64,000 bases of DNA, taken from assembly GCA_018715525.1 (NCBI GenBank), contig DVLL01000021.1, forward strand, positions 124,001 to 188,000. The letters are read 5' to 3'. Of the stretch, positions 43,611-53,575 are shown piece by piece (position 1 is the first letter of the stretch; each line of letters begins with the position of its first letter). The translations under genes were made by a program, and so were the position numbers. A model generated the notes under the pieces. It saw nothing but the letters and a program-made list of their open reading frames with translations, had not been told where the DNA came from and searched no databases. This DNA is from Candidatus Faeciplasma pullistercoris (lineage in GTDB: Bacteria; Bacillota; Clostridia; Oscillospirales; Ruminococcaceae).

Positions 43611-44183
43611 TTAGTTCCTTTCATTTGACTCTATTTTATTGTATTTTTCAAACGCCTTCATTACTTTATAAACATAATTTCGGGTGTTGCTGCCTGAAAA
43701 AGATGTAATATCCGGTGAAGCTCTGTTTACAGCTCCTGATGCAAGCCATCCGTCTACCTCACCCATTCCTGAGTGATAAGCGGCAGCGGTCAGTTCATAA
43801 TTTCCGTATCTTTGATATAAAAACGAAAGAAGATAGCAGCCAAACCTTATACTGTGCTCAGGCTGAAACAAATCCTCAAACTCAAGCTCTGTTTCTCCGA
43901 GCTTTTCTGAGACCCAGTCAAAGGAGTCCTCAATCATCTGCATAAGACCTATCGCCCCGGCGTCCGACACCGCATTTGGATCAAAGTTCGACTCCGTCCT
44001 GATTACCGCATACACAAAATTTTTATCAATGCCGTATTCCTGCGAGTATGTCTCGACAAGCTCTGAATACTCCGTCCTGTAGCTTATTTTTTCATACCAG
44101 CGGTAAAGGACCGCAAGAACGACTGCCGCAATTATTAAAACTGCTATAGCTGAAAATAACGCCGATACCGCTTTTTTAACCAT
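43611..44183 (-). CDS. Membrane-anchored lytic transglycosylase (SLT domain)
   Basis: 190-residue wall hydrolase: one N-terminal membrane span (ALFSAIAVLIIAAVVLAVLY) and an Slt70-type lysozyme-like domain with catalytic Glu in VIRTESNFDP (about 65), GAIGLMQM and AAYHSG motifs. Cleaves glycan strands to 1,6-anhydroMurNAc. ATG 44183 overlaps the coaE stop region by eight bases; the tracked start is inside coaE. Confidence 0.92.
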   Translation of the reverse strand: MVKKAVSALFSAIAVLIIAAVVLAVLYRWYEKISYRTEYSELVETYSQEYGIDKNFVYAVIRTESNFDPNAVSDAGAIGLMQMIEDSFDWVSEKLGETELEFEDLFQPEHSIRFGCYLLSFLYQRYGNYELTAAAYHSGMGEVDGWLASGAVNRASPDITSFSGSNTRNYVYKVMKAFEKYNKIESNERN

Positions 44184-44790
44184 TATGTCTCTCCCTGATC
44201 TTTGATATGACCTCTGCGGTTTTAGCCTCAAGACTGCCCAAATCAGCGTCATTGCAGATGACGTAGTCAGACTTTAACGTAAAGTATTCCTCCGACTTTT
44301 GAGCAGATAGCCTTGAAGTGACAGCCTCAACAGGTATGCCGTCTCTTTCGAGAATCCGTCTTATTTTAATATCCATCGGCGCTACAACGCTCACAATTAC
44401 CGAGCAAATGTCGTTTAACCCGCTTTCAAATAGTGTAGGAGCGTCTAAAACAACGATATTTGCTCCGTCGTCCGCAAAGCCTGTCAGTGTCGTCAATACA
44501 TTCTTTGTTATGTAGGGATATATTATATCTGTGTAGCTTTTTAGCTTGTCAGGGCTGTTAAATACGATAGCGGCAAGCTTTTTTCGGTCTAAGCCGAGCT
44601 CGTCCACGCAGTCCGGAAAGAGCTCTCTTACCTCTCGCAAAAATTCATTTGTTTGAGCAACGCTGCGCGATATTTCATCAGCGTCAATTATCGGAAAACC
44701 GTTTTTTTGAAATATCCTGCTCACAGAGGACTTGCCCGCGCCGCTTTGACCTGTCAAGCCGACTACACATATTTTATCTGACAGACTCAT
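44176..44790 (-). CDS. coaE: Dephospho-CoA kinase
   Basis: Last step of coenzyme A synthesis. P-loop LTGQSGAGKSSVSR (about residues 12-25), DADEISR, and VVLDAPTLFESG are intact. About 204 residues. ATG 44790 is six bases from GGAGG; the tracked TTG is too close to it. In the DUF951-prfA-tsaC operon. Confidence 0.94.
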   Translation of the reverse strand: MSLSDKICVVGLTGQSGAGKSSVSRIFQKNGFPIIDADEISRSVAQTNEFLREVRELFPDCVDELGLDRKKLAAIVFNSPDKLKSYTDIIYPYITKNVLTTLTGFADDGANIVVLDAPTLFESGLNDICSVIVSVVAPMDIKIRRILERDGIPVEAVTSRLSAQKSEEYFTLKSDYVICNDADLGSLEAKTAEVISKIRERHNG

Positions 44791-44802
44791 CAATCTCCTC
44801 CG

Positions 44803-45816
44803 TCATTTCAGCCTGACAAGATTGAATCCTGCCGAGCGCAATATCCTGTTATAAACCGCTAATCCGACCCCATTTTGCGAGGGACATCTTGTATAAACTG
44901 TCTTTGCTCCAAGCTCGTCAAACTGACGAAGCCTCTCAAAAAGGCAGTGCGCCTGAGCCTCGGAGCTTAAGCCGTATGTAAGATACGGCACGCCAGGTAT
45001 CTTCTCGGACTCATCGAACAGGAGGCAGTAATCTCCCTGTACAGCATTTGAAGCAACATATTCTTTATAGCTATCCAAATCAGAATCAACAAGAACAACA
45101 TTTGCCTTTGGCGCATAGTGCTTGTACTTCATTCCGGGTGAACGAACTATAACTCCCTCAGCAAGCTTGTCTGTAACTCCCCGATCGACTAAAACCTCAT
45201 CGCATACGGTTCTTAAAAGCTCTACAGATATCTTTCCCGGTCTTAAAAGCCTTATGGCGTTTCCCTCAAACGAAATAACCGTCGATTCCACTCCGACATC
45301 CGACTCACCGCCGTCTACTATCGCAGCAATTCTGCCGTTCATGTCCTCCATAACGCGCGAGGCATTGGTAGGACTGGGGCTCCCCGAAAGATTTGCCGAT
45401 GGGGCTGCAAGCGGGAATCCGCATAGCTCAATAATCCTCCTCGCCACAGGATTTGACGGAAATCTTATGCCAACCGTGTCCAGTCCTCCGCTGGTGACAA
45501 GCGGGATTTTGTCCGACTTAGGCATTATCATGGTCAACGGTCCAGGCCAAAACCTTTTTGCGCATTTTATGGCAGCTTCGGGCACCTGCGACGCAATATC
45601 ACCAATCATATCCATGCTCGAAATATGCACAATCAGCGGATTGTCACAAGGTCTGCCCTTGGCAGCAAATATCTTCTTCACCGCCTCCGCATTAAAGGCG
45701 TTTGCCGCGAGCCCGTATACCGTTTCGGTAGGTATTCCGACTACCTCTCCCGATTTAAGCAGCCTTGCGGCTTCTTCAAGCTCCGGGTCGGTTGTGCCGA
45801 GCAAAACTGTATTCAT
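44803..45816 (-). CDS. tsaC: L-threonylcarbamoyladenylate synthase, two-domain Sua5 type
   Basis: Makes threonylcarbamoyl-AMP for tRNA t6A37. YrdC/SUA5 N-terminal domain (GEVVGIPTETVYGLAANA, about residue 22; KGRPCDNPL; SANLSG) followed by the C-terminal Sua5 domain (SPGMKYKHYAPKA onward, about 220-337). Start at ATG 45816 just after the prfA stop, with AGGAGGG inside the prfA end; the tracked extra 18 residues are in prfA. Partners tsaB/D/E are not in the window, apart from the TsaD-like paralogue at 18743. Confidence 0.93.
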   Translation of the reverse strand: MNTVLLGTTDPELEEAARLLKSGEVVGIPTETVYGLAANAFNAEAVKKIFAAKGRPCDNPLIVHISSMDMIGDIASQVPEAAIKCAKRFWPGPLTMIMPKSDKIPLVTSGGLDTVGIRFPSNPVARRIIELCGFPLAAPSANLSGSPSPTNASRVMEDMNGRIAAIVDGGESDVGVESTVISFEGNAIRLLRPGKISVELLRTVCDEVLVDRGVTDKLAEGVIVRSPGMKYKHYAPKANVVLVDSDLDSYKEYVASNAVQGDYCLLFDESEKIPGVPYLTYGLSSEAQAHCLFERLRQFDELGAKTVYTRCPSQNGVGLAVYNRILRSAGFNLVRLK

Positions 45817-45817
45817 C

Positions 45818-46894
45818 TTATACCGTGCCCTCCTGCTTGGCAAGCTTTGCGGCCTGATCAGCCGTTGCAAGGGCGTCTATAATTTCGTCCAAAGAGCCGT
45901 TCAATATGCTCTCAAGCTTATAAAGTGTTAAGCCTATGCGATGATCTGTGACTCTGCCGTCAGGGAAATTGTAGGTCCTTATTCTCTCTGAGCGGTCGCC
46001 TGTCCCTATCTGGGAGCGCCTTTCTCCCGCGATAGCCTCGTCGTGCTCTCGCTGCTTCATCTCAAGAAGCCTTGAGCAAAGCACCTTCATCGCTCTCTCC
46101 TTATTCTTCTGCTGGCTTCTCTCATCCTGACACTCCACAACAAGACCCGTAGGAAGATGGGTTATTCTGACCGCAGATTCCGTCTTGTTTATATGCTGTC
46201 CTCCTGCGCCAGAAGCCCTGAAAACATCAATCTTGAGCTCCTTTTCATCGATATTGAGCTCCACGCTCTCCGCTTCCGGGAGCACAGCCACGGTCGCGGT
46301 AGACGTCTGGATTCTGCCCTGAGACTCTGTCTCCGGGACTCTTTGAACCCTGTGGACTCCGCTCTCATACTTAAATCTTGAGTACGCGCCCTCTCCCTCG
46401 ACCGAGACCTCTACCTCCTTCACTCCGCCAAGCTCTGTGCGGTTGGCGTTGAGGATCTCAATCTTCCAGCGCTTAGATTCAGCGTACATCGTGTACATTC
46501 TTAGCAGAGAGTTGGCAAAAAGCGCGGCTTCCTCTCCGCCCGCTCCTGCCCTTATCTCAATGATTACATTTCGCGAGTCATTAGGATCTTTGGGTAAAAG
46601 CATTATTTTAAGCTCTTCTGTATACCTTGATATCGCGTCCTTAGCTTCAAGGTACTGCTCCTGGGCCATCTCTCTCATGTCATGATCCGACTCCGAGTGC
46701 ATTAGCTCCTCCGCCTCGTTCATCTCGGCTATGGCAGATTTGTATTTTTTATATGTCTCTATTAAAGGCGTAAGCTGGTTATATTCCTTCATCAGCTCAA
46801 TGTAGAGCGGGTTATTGTTTACAGTCTCCGGCTGCATCAGCCGCTCATTTATTTCGCTGTATCTGTCCGTCAGCGCGTCCAGCTTTTCAAACAT
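45818..46894 (-). CDS. prfA: Peptide chain release factor 1
   Basis: Recognises UAA/UAG and triggers peptide release. GGQ motif in GAGGQHINKTESAV (about residue 230), PxT-type codon recognition region, full 358-residue length. SD AAAGGAT is seven bases before ATG, which overlaps the DUF951 stop by eight bases. Confidence 0.97.
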   Translation of the reverse strand: MFEKLDALTDRYSEINERLMQPETVNNNPLYIELMKEYNQLTPLIETYKKYKSAIAEMNEAEELMHSESDHDMREMAQEQYLEAKDAISRYTEELKIMLLPKDPNDSRNVIIEIRAGAGGEEAALFANSLLRMYTMYAESKRWKIEILNANRTELGGVKEVEVSVEGEGAYSRFKYESGVHRVQRVPETESQGRIQTSTATVAVLPEAESVELNIDEKELKIDVFRASGAGGQHINKTESAVRITHLPTGLVVECQDERSQQKNKERAMKVLCSRLLEMKQREHDEAIAGERRSQIGTGDRSERIRTYNFPDGRVTDHRIGLTLYKLESILNGSLDEIIDALATADQAAKLAKQEGTV

Positions 46895-47114
46895 TCATAT
46901 CATCCTTTATCACTTTGATAGTTTCTCTTTCTGCCGTGTCAACGCTTTTGACATTCTTTTCTGCCTTTGAGCGTGGAATCATAAATTCCCTGCCGCAGCC
47001 CTCGCACCTAAGCTTGAAATCCATTCCGGAGCGCAACACACGCATTCTGTTGCAGCCGCAGGGATGGTTTTTCTTCATTACGAGAACATCTCCCCTGCAT
47101 ATATCCATACCCAT
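46887..47114 (-). CDS. DUF951 family small zinc-ribbon-like protein
   Basis: 75-residue protein with the DUF951 pattern: MDICRGDVLVMKKNHPCGC, then LRCEGCGREFMIPRSKAEK. Four cysteines suggest a metal site. Function unknown; in Firmicutes it occurs near ribosome and division genes. First gene of the operon with prfA; AAAGGGG upstream and a good SigA promoter at 47169-47197. The tail beyond residue 55 is not conserved in what I recall of the family. Confidence 0.85.
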   Translation of the reverse strand: MGMDICRGDVLVMKKNHPCGCNRMRVLRSGMDFKLRCEGCGREFMIPRSKAEKNVKSVDTAERETIKVIKDDMNV

Positions 47115-47168
47115 ACTCTGCCGCCCCTTTACCTATTCTCATTTTTGCTGTAATCACGCACATATGTT

Positions 47169-47197
47169 ATTATATCACATGAAACTTCTGTTGGCAA
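47169..47197 (-). promoter_or_regulatory. SigA promoter of the DUF951-prfA-tsaC-coaE operon
   Basis: Minus strand TTGCCA, 17-nt spacer, TATAAT, 54 nt before the DUF951 ATG. The plus-strand S1 gene diverges from here; I could not see a clear promoter for it. Confidence 0.75.
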
Positions 47198-47299
47198 CAC
47201 CGTTTTTATTATTAGGCTCTTCTGCATATGGTAATATCAGTAATAAAATAAGCATAATATAAACCAGCGCAACCTATTTCGGAAAGGACGGTACCACAA

Positions 47300-48214
47300 A
47301 TGAACAGATTTTTGCCGGAAGGCTCAACTATAAATACGCAGGAGAATCAAAAGTACATAAGCGACCTGCGTTCTCTTTCATATGCCATGGAAAACGGGAT
47401 AATACTTGAAGCAAAGGCGGATATGTGCACCTCCGGTCATGATCTTGTGATAAATCTGCCGAGCGCAAAAGGAATTATTCCGCGAGAAGAGGCATGTATC
47501 GGCATAAAAGAGGGCAAAACAAAAGATATAGCTATTATTTCAAGAGTCGGCAAGTCCGTTTGCTTTACAGTAAAGGAAATTAAGGAGGATGAAGGCGAAA
47601 CTGTTGCGCTTCTTTCAAGGCGGGACGCACAACAGATATGCGTGCAGGAGTACCTGTCAAAGCTTCAGCGCGGAGAGGTGATCGACGCGAAGGTTAGTCA
47701 TATAGAGCAGTTCGGGTGCTTTGTGGATATCGGCTGCGGCATTCCGTCAATGATTTCCATAGACGAGATATCGGTATCGAGGATATCTTCACCATCAGAC
47801 AGATTTTCGGTTGATGACAGGATAAAGGTGATATATAAGGGATACGACGGAGAGAAATTCTATGTCGGCCACAAGGAACTTTTGGGCACATGGCAGGAAA
47901 ACGCCGATATGTTCACATCAGGAGAAACCGTCAGAGGAATCGTACGAAGCATTGAAAGCTACGGAATTTTCATTGAGCTGACACCGAACCTTGCAGGTCT
48001 CGCCGAGCCTAACGAAAAGGTCGTTCAGGGGCAAAGCGTGAGCGTTTACATTAAGTCAATAATACCTGAAAAGATGAAGGTAAAGCTGATTATTGTGGAC
48101 AGCGGCGACACAGGATACAAGATTAAAAACAAATATTTTATCACGGACGGCGTAATAAAGAGCTGGAAATACTCTCCAGAATGCTGCAAAAGGGTAATTG
48201 AAACTAATTTTTAG
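47300..48214 (+). CDS. S1 RNA-binding domain protein
   Basis: 304 residues with two clear S1 domains: RGEVIDAKVSHIEQFGCFVDI (quoted part: AKVSHIEQFGCFVDIG, about 125) and VRGIVRSIESYGIFIELTP (about 210), plus a weaker N-terminal S1-like stretch (about 30-80). It resembles the shortened RpsA/YpfD-like proteins of Clostridia and likely binds mRNA or ribosomes; not the IspH-RpsA fusion found in some relatives. AAAGGA lies about 12 bases before ATG, a little far. Confidence 0.85.
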   Translation: MNRFLPEGSTINTQENQKYISDLRSLSYAMENGIILEAKADMCTSGHDLVINLPSAKGIIPREEACIGIKEGKTKDIAIISRVGKSVCFTVKEIKEDEGETVALLSRRDAQQICVQEYLSKLQRGEVIDAKVSHIEQFGCFVDIGCGIPSMISIDEISVSRISSPSDRFSVDDRIKVIYKGYDGEKFYVGHKELLGTWQENADMFTSGETVRGIVRSIESYGIFIELTPNLAGLAEPNEKVVQGQSVSVYIKSIIPEKMKVKLIIVDSGDTGYKIKNKYFITDGVIKSWKYSPECCKRVIETNF

Positions 48215-48223
48215 TCAAAGCAT

Positions 48224-48256
48224 ACGAGCTTGGAACCGCCCAAGCTCGTTTACTTA
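48224..48256 (+). terminator. Terminator after the S1-domain gene
   Basis: Perfect 10-bp stem ACGAGCTTGG/CCAAGCTCGT, six-base loop, followed by a broken T-rich run (TTTACTTATC). Lies between the convergent S1 and rarA genes. Confidence 0.7.
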
Positions 48257-49525
48257 TCTTTTCTTGTTCTTTATGTGCTCCCAATAATCCTTTGCGGCAA
48301 GTTCAAGCTTGTTATCACCATATGTATAATACTTTCTGTCCTTGAGATTATCGGGCAGATATTGCTGCTCTACCCATGAATCAGGATAAGAATGAGGATA
48401 TTTGTAGCCTATTGCTTTACCGAGCTTGCCTGCTCCTCCGTAGTGACCGTCCTGCAGATATGCGGGGATTTCTCCGGCGTCTCCTTTTCTTATGTCCTCC
48501 ATGGCGTTGTCTATAGCAACTATTCCGCTGTTTGACTTCGGTGCCGTTGCAAGTAGAATTACAGCATCCGCAAGCGGTATCCTCGCTTCCGGAAGACCTA
48601 ACTGCATTGCGCTGTCCACACATGCCTTTACGATAGGTATAGCCTGAGGATATGCCAAGCCTATGTCCTCGGCTGCAATCACCAGCAGCCGCCTTGACAA
48701 GGATATTATATCCCCCGCCTCCATTAGCCTCGCTGCGTAGTGAAGAGCGGCGTTTTCGTCAGAGCCGCGTATAGACTTTTGCAGAGCAGACAGTATATTA
48801 TAATGCTCGTCTCCGTCTCGGTCGTAACGCATGTTGCTTCGCTGTGTCAGCAGCTTTACATTGTCAAGGTTAACGATAAGGGTGTCTTCGGATCGGTCGG
48901 CAGATAGGATGCAGAGCTCAACCGTGTTGATAGACTTTCTTACATCCCCTCCGCAGCCGTGAGCTATATAATCTATTACTCCGCTCTCAAGTTTGAGCTT
49001 CATTCCAAGCTCGTCAGCGCATATCTGAAACGCCCGCTTTACCGCAGGGCACACCTCTTTTGGCGATACAGGCAAAAATTCAAACACCGTTGAACGGCTG
49101 ATGATTGCGTTATATACATAAAAATAAGGATTCTCGGTGGTAGACGATATCAGCGTTATTCTGCCGTCTTCAATGTACTCCAAAAGAGACTGCTGCTGCT
49201 TTTTATTGAGATACTGTATCTCATCTAAATAAAGAAGTATTCCGTTGTACCCCAAAATAGACTGTGCGTCCAAGATAATGTCCTTTATATCCTGGACAGA
49301 GGCGGAGGTTCCGTTGAGCTTGTACATATGCAGCTTTGAATTATCCGCGATAATTCTGGCAACAGTAGTCTTACCTATTCCTGAAGGACCGTAAAATATC
49401 ATGTTTGGAATTTTTCCGCTGTCAATAATTCTTCTGAGAGGTTTTCCCTGCCCCAAGATGTGTGACTGGCCGACAACATCGTCAAGTGTTTTCGGACGAA
49501 TCCTGTCGGCCAACGGATTAGACAT
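48254..49525 (-). CDS. rarA: Replication-associated recombination protein RarA (MgsA)
   Basis: AAA+ clamp-loader-like ATPase acting at stalled forks. Start MSNPLADRIRPKTLDDVVGQ, Walker A GPSGIGKTT (about 48), Walker B LYLDEIQYL (about 98), sensor ISSTTENP, and the C-terminal tetramer domain with GHYGGAGKLGKAIGYKYPH. About 423 residues. ATG 49525 is nine bases from AAAGGGG; the tracked GTG 49531 is too close. Confidence 0.95.
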   Translation of the reverse strand: MSNPLADRIRPKTLDDVVGQSHILGQGKPLRRIIDSGKIPNMIFYGPSGIGKTTVARIIADNSKLHMYKLNGTSASVQDIKDIILDAQSILGYNGILLYLDEIQYLNKKQQQSLLEYIEDGRITLISSTTENPYFYVYNAIISRSTVFEFLPVSPKEVCPAVKRAFQICADELGMKLKLESGVIDYIAHGCGGDVRKSINTVELCILSADRSEDTLIVNLDNVKLLTQRSNMRYDRDGDEHYNILSALQKSIRGSDENAALHYAARLMEAGDIISLSRRLLVIAAEDIGLAYPQAIPIVKACVDSAMQLGLPEARIPLADAVILLATAPKSNSGIVAIDNAMEDIRKGDAGEIPAYLQDGHYGGAGKLGKAIGYKYPHSYPDSWVEQQYLPDNLKDRKYYTYGDNKLELAAKDYWEHIKNKKR

Positions 49526-49591
49526 CTTCACCAGCCCCTTTCTGTTAATTCAATGATATTATATATCAAAAAAATCCATAAAGCAACCATT

Positions 49592-49632
49592 AAAAGCTCC
49601 CTTGCCTATTTTAAAAGACAAAGGGAGCTTTT
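49592..49632. terminator. Bidirectional terminator between rarA promoter region and the secreted protein gene
   Basis: Perfect 12-bp stem AAAAGCTCCCTT/AAGGGAGCTTTT with 17-nt loop, 12 nt after the minus-strand gene's stop; T-rich tract continues as AAGCTTTTAA on both strands. Confidence 0.8.
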
Positions 49633-49644
49633 AAGATATTTTGT

Positions 49645-50058
49645 TTATCTCTTCTTTGCTGCAACAGCAGCTACAGCCGCCATAACAATAGGCGTAAGTC
49701 CCAATACCACCGATGTTCTCGGGTTCTGAGATGAATTATCCGCTGCTGAGCGTGCGTTCATGCCTGCGCTTGAACTACCGTTTCCGCTTGTAGCAGAGTT
49801 TCCGGACGCATTGGTATTTTGGTTTGCAGAGCCGGTACCGGTCGTGTTATTTCCGGTTGAGTTAGTTCCGGAATTGTTCATGTCTGAATTTGTACCCGTC
49901 CCTGCACCTGCACCAACACCAGCAGTGGCGTTTCCAGCAGTTGAGCTGCCGTCAGAGCCGTTTCCTGCTGCAAAAGCTGTCAGACTTGCAACAGCAATCA
50001 GCAATACGGTAAGCATTAGAATGAAAAATGTCCTCATTTTGGAAAATGTACGCATCAT
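49645..50058 (-). CDS. Small secreted low-complexity (Gly/Asn/Ser/Thr) protein with C-terminal membrane anchor
   Basis: 137 residues: signal peptide (FFILMLTVLLIAVASLTAFAA), a mature region of about 75 residues made almost only of Gly, Asn, Ser, Thr and Ala, and a C-terminal hydrophobic segment (SVVLGLTPIVMAAVAAVAAKKR) ending in positive charges, like an LPXTG-less wall or membrane anchor. No recognised domain. AGGAGGT eight bases before ATG makes it a real gene. A TATAAT-like -10 lies at 50104-50109 (minus). Possible surface stalk or matrix protein; function not inferred. Confidence 0.75.
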   Translation of the reverse strand: MMRTFSKMRTFFILMLTVLLIAVASLTAFAAGNGSDGSSTAGNATAGVGAGAGTGTNSDMNNSGTNSTGNNTTGTGSANQNTNASGNSATSGNGSSSAGMNARSAADNSSQNPRTSVVLGLTPIVMAAVAAVAAKKR

Positions 50059-50165
50059 TTCATCTTACCTCCTCATAAAAGAGAAATTTTTAAGCCTTGG
50101 CTGATTATATGCCTATGGCTTCAATCTGTAATATTCGCAGCATGACCCCCGATTATTCTAAATTT

Positions 50166-50199
50166 TAAAAAAATAATAGCCCTTGTGAGGCTATTATTT
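50166..50199 (-). terminator. Terminator after clpX
   Basis: Minus strand AAATAATAGCC/GGCTATTATTT, seven-base loop, then TTTTTAAAATTT. 55 nt beyond the clpX stop. The rest of the gap to the secreted protein gene (50059-50165) holds only that gene's promoter region. Confidence 0.82.
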
Positions 50200-50254
50200 T
50201 GATTATATGATTTTCGAATTATTACAACATTCATTAAAAGACAACTTTCCGAAG

Positions 50255-51511
50255 TTATCCTGCTTTCCTTACTATCTGCGGCTCGACACCGTCTCGCACG
50301 CATTCTGGAGTTACTACTATCTTTTCAATAGTATTATCGGACGGCGCGTTAAACATAGGCTTAAGGAGAAGTCCCTCAATAATCGAGCGCAGACCTCTTG
50401 CACCTGTTTTCTGCGCTATTGCCTTCTTGGCGATTTCAGCTTTAGCCTCATCGGTTATCTCAAGCTTTATGCCGTCAAGCTCAAATAGCTTTTTATATTG
50501 CTTTTCAAGCGAGTTCTTAGGCTCTGTGAGTATAGAAATAAGCGCATTCTCGTCAAGCGGAGATAAAACGGTTATAACCGGAAGTCTGCCGATTAGCTCT
50601 GGGATGATTCCGAACTTCACGACATCCTGAGGTATAACTTCCTTTAGAACCTCCCTCGACTCATCGTTCTGATTCTTCAGGTTTCCGCCGAAGCCTATCT
50701 GAGAGGTGTCAGTTCTTCTCCTTATGATATTCTCCAAGCCCTCAAACGCTCCGCCGCAGATAAACAGAATATTCTTTGTATCTATCTGTATAAACTCCTG
50801 ATTCGGATGCTTCCTTCCACCCTGAGGCGGGACATTTGATACCGTTCCCTCTACAATCTTCAACAGCGCCTGCTGAACGCCCTCGCCGCTAACGTCCCTT
50901 GTTATCGAGACGTTTTCCGACTTGCGGGCAATCTTGTCTATCTCATCTATATAAATGATTCCGTGCTCCGCCGCCTCAATATCATAGTCTGCCGCTTGAA
51001 TGAGTCTCAGAAGCACATTTTCGACGTCGTCTCCTACATACCCTGCTTCGGTAAGCGTCGTAGCGTCCGCAATAGCAAACGGAACATTTAATGTCTTAGC
51101 AAGAGTCTGAGCGAGCAGCGTCTTGCCTACTCCGGTTGGACCCAAAAGCAAAACATTAGATTTCTGAATTTCCACATCATCCGTGTTCGAATTGCTGAGT
51201 ACCCTCTTGTAGTGGTTGTACACGGCAACCGACAGCGCAAGCTTAGCCTCGTCCTGTCCTATTACATACTGGTCGAGGGCTTTTTTAATCTCCGCCGGCT
51301 TAGTCAGCTTTATCTCAGAGCCCTTTGCGCCTGACGGCTTGTTGTCCAGCAGATGTCTTTCCTCAAGAATATCGTAGCAGAAGACTACGCACTCGTCGCA
51401 GATGTGTACGTCTCCCGCAGAAAACAGGCTTTTTGTTCGATTTTCCGGCTTTCCGCAAAAGTTGCACCTCTTGACGCCGGCTTCGCTTCTGCCGCTATCG
51501 TTTCCAGCCAA
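50255..51511 (-). CDS. clpX: ATP-dependent Clp protease ATP-binding subunit ClpX
   Basis: AAA+ unfoldase partner of ClpP. Zinc-binding domain [14 protein letters not shown]...CDEC (about residues 15-42), Walker [12 protein letters not shown] (about 120), Walker [10 protein letters not shown] (about 185), IGF-type loop IGFGGN, and sensor 2 GARGLRSI. About 418 residues. Initiator is TTG 51511, eight bases behind AAGGAGG; the tracked TTG 51547 has that site inside its frame. 73 nt after clpP. Confidence 0.95.
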   Translation of the reverse strand: MAGNDSGRSEAGVKRCNFCGKPENRTKSLFSAGDVHICDECVVFCYDILEERHLLDNKPSGAKGSEIKLTKPAEIKKALDQYVIGQDEAKLALSVAVYNHYKRVLSNSNTDDVEIQKSNVLLLGPTGVGKTLLAQTLAKTLNVPFAIADATTLTEAGYVGDDVENVLLRLIQAADYDIEAAEHGIIYIDEIDKIARKSENVSITRDVSGEGVQQALLKIVEGTVSNVPPQGGRKHPNQEFIQIDTKNILFICGGAFEGLENIIRRRTDTSQIGFGGNLKNQNDESREVLKEVIPQDVVKFGIIPELIGRLPVITVLSPLDENALISILTEPKNSLEKQYKKLFELDGIKLEITDEAKAEIAKKAIAQKTGARGLRSIIEGLLLKPMFNAPSDNTIEKIVVTPECVRDGVEPQIVRKAG

Positions 51512-51584
51512 TTTGTATGCCTCCTTGCCTGTAGAAAGTGTTGCCAAGCTTCCTCAGACAGGATGCCCGGCAACCATAAACGTA

Positions 51585-52172
51585 TTACTGTCTTGTTATG
51601 ACCTTGTCGATAAGACCGTAAGCCACGGCTTCCTCGGCTGTCATAAAGTTGTCTCTTTCGGTATCTCTCTCGATTTCCTCGATAGATCTTCCGGTGTCGG
51701 CGGCGAGAATCTTATTGAGCTTCTCGCGTGTTTTTACCATGTGGTCGGAGTGAATTTTAATATCCGTGCACTGACCGGACAGTCCGCCGCCTATGAGAGG
51801 CTGGTGGATCATTATTTCGCTGTGGGGAAGAGCAATTCTCTTTCCCTTCGCCCCTCCTGCCAAAAGCACGGCTCCCATTGACGCAGCCATTCCTACGCAT
51901 ATTGTCGAAACATCGCACTTCACATACTGCATGGTGTCATATATCGCCATGCCGGCTGAAATTGACCCCCCGGGGCTGTTTATATATAGGTAAATGTCCT
52001 TTTCGGAATCCTGGCTTTCAAGGAAGAGAAGCTGAGCTACAACTATACTTGCGGTAGCGTCGTTTACTTCGTCTGAAAGTACAATGATCCTGTCATTGAG
52101 AAGCCTCGAGAAGATATCATAAAACCTCTCACCATGACTTGTCTGTTCAATTACATTCGGTACAAGTGCCAT
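51585..52172 (-). CDS. clpP: ATP-dependent Clp protease proteolytic subunit ClpP
   Basis: Serine protease, 195 residues. Catalytic triad Ser in [12 protein letters not shown] (about 98), His in [11 protein letters not shown] (about 123) and Asp further on are present; ends in the usual [15 protein letters not shown] before ATG. Gene order tig-clpP-clpX is the common bacterial arrangement. Confidence 0.97.
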   Translation of the reverse strand: MALVPNVIEQTSHGERFYDIFSRLLNDRIIVLSDEVNDATASIVVAQLLFLESQDSEKDIYLYINSPGGSISAGMAIYDTMQYVKCDVSTICVGMAASMGAVLLAGGAKGKRIALPHSEIMIHQPLIGGGLSGQCTDIKIHSDHMVKTREKLNKILAADTGRSIEEIERDTERDNFMTAEEAVAYGLIDKVITRQ

Positions 52173-52216
52173 ATTTATTCCTCCTTCACAGAATACTCGC
52201 CGGTATAATTTTAGAA

Positions 52217-53494
52217 TTAGTCAATTACTGCCTCAGCCTTGACAAGGTCAACCGCCTTGCCTACGCATACATCCTGCTTGATTCCATCAACGCTGATATA
52301 CTGCTTGACAGTCTCGACAGGCATATTGTAGTGCTCGCCGATGGATGCGTACTCCTTTTCAACTTCCTCGTCAGATGCCTGAATGTTTTCAAGCTCTACG
52401 ATCTTTTCAAGAGCAAGTCTGAGCTTAACCTGCTTCTCTGCCTGCTCTTTGTACGTAGTCTTAAGAGAATCCATGGTGAGACCGGTGAACTTCAGGTACA
52501 TGTCGAGCTTGATGCCCTGCTGAGAAAGGCGCGCAGAGAGGTCGTCGATCATCTCATTGACCTTGTTATCATACATCACCTCAGGGATTTCTCCCTCAAC
52601 CTTGGAGATAACCTCATCCATAATCTTGGACTCAACCTCTGACTGAGCATTCTTCTCAGCGGTTTCCTCGAGCTTCTTTCTTACGTCTGCTCTGAGCTCG
52701 TCGACAGTATTGAAATCTGATGTATCCTTGACAAAATCGTCGTCGAGTGTGGGCAACTCTGTAGTCTTAATCTCATGAAGCTTGATCTTGAAAACTACAG
52801 GTGCTCCTGCAAGCTCCTTGGCCTGATAATCCTCAGGGAAGGTTACATTGATGTCAAACTCATCTCCCACATTATGTCCGACAACCTGATCCTCAAATCC
52901 TGGTATAAACTGTCCGCTGCCAAGCTTAAGGGTAAACTTCTCAGCCTTTCCGCCGTCAAACGCCACTCCATCCTTGAAGCCCTCAAAGTCGATTACTACA
53001 TCGTCGCCGTTCTGGCAAGCTCTGTCGTCAACGTTAATTGTTCTTGAATTTCTTTCGAGCATGTGACCTATCTCATGCTCGACATCCTCGTCTGTAACAG
53101 CATTGACATTCTTTGTTACCTTTATACCCTTATAATCCTTGATATCGATTACTGGCTTGGTGGTGCAGGTCGCCTTGAATTTTACTCCGTTCTCCTTGGA
53201 AACATCGGTAACCTCGACATCTGGAGCGGTCACCAAAGTCAGCTCAGCCTCCTTGACAGCCTCCTCAATAGCGGGACCGTAAACATCGTTTACTGCATCC
53301 TCAAAGAATACAGACTCGCCGTACTCCTTCTCTATCACCTTCCTTGGAGCCTTTCCGGGTCTGAAGCCGGGAACGGTTATCTTTGACTTATTCTTAAGAT
53401 AAGCCTTCTGTATGGCATCCTCGAAAGCCTCAGCCGAAACCTCTATCTCCAATTCGTATTTATTTGTCTCTACCTGGTTTTTTGATTTTAACAT
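52217..53494 (-). CDS. tig: Trigger factor
   Basis: Ribosome-associated chaperone/prolyl isomerase, 425 residues. N-terminal ribosome-binding domain with [16 protein letters not shown] signature (about 46), FKBP-type PPIase domain ([13 protein letters not shown], about 193), and helical C-terminal arms. AGGAGG before ATG. A TATAAT at 53540-53545 (minus) is a possible -10 with a poor -35. Confidence 0.97.
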   Translation of the reverse strand: MLKSKNQVETNKYELEIEVSAEAFEDAIQKAYLKNKSKITVPGFRPGKAPRKVIEKEYGESVFFEDAVNDVYGPAIEEAVKEAELTLVTAPDVEVTDVSKENGVKFKATCTTKPVIDIKDYKGIKVTKNVNAVTDEDVEHEIGHMLERNSRTINVDDRACQNGDDVVIDFEGFKDGVAFDGGKAEKFTLKLGSGQFIPGFEDQVVGHNVGDEFDINVTFPEDYQAKELAGAPVVFKIKLHEIKTTELPTLDDDFVKDTSDFNTVDELRADVRKKLEETAEKNAQSEVESKIMDEVISKVEGEIPEVMYDNKVNEMIDDLSARLSQQGIKLDMYLKFTGLTMDSLKTTYKEQAEKQVKLRLALEKIVELENIQASDEEVEKEYASIGEHYNMPVETVKQYISVDGIKQDVCVGKAVDLVKAEAVID

Positions 53495-53575
53495 TTAGAT
53501 GTCCTCCTGTATAATAAAGATAATAACACGCAGTATATAATTATAGCACAAAAAAATATATTTTCTATATAAAAA

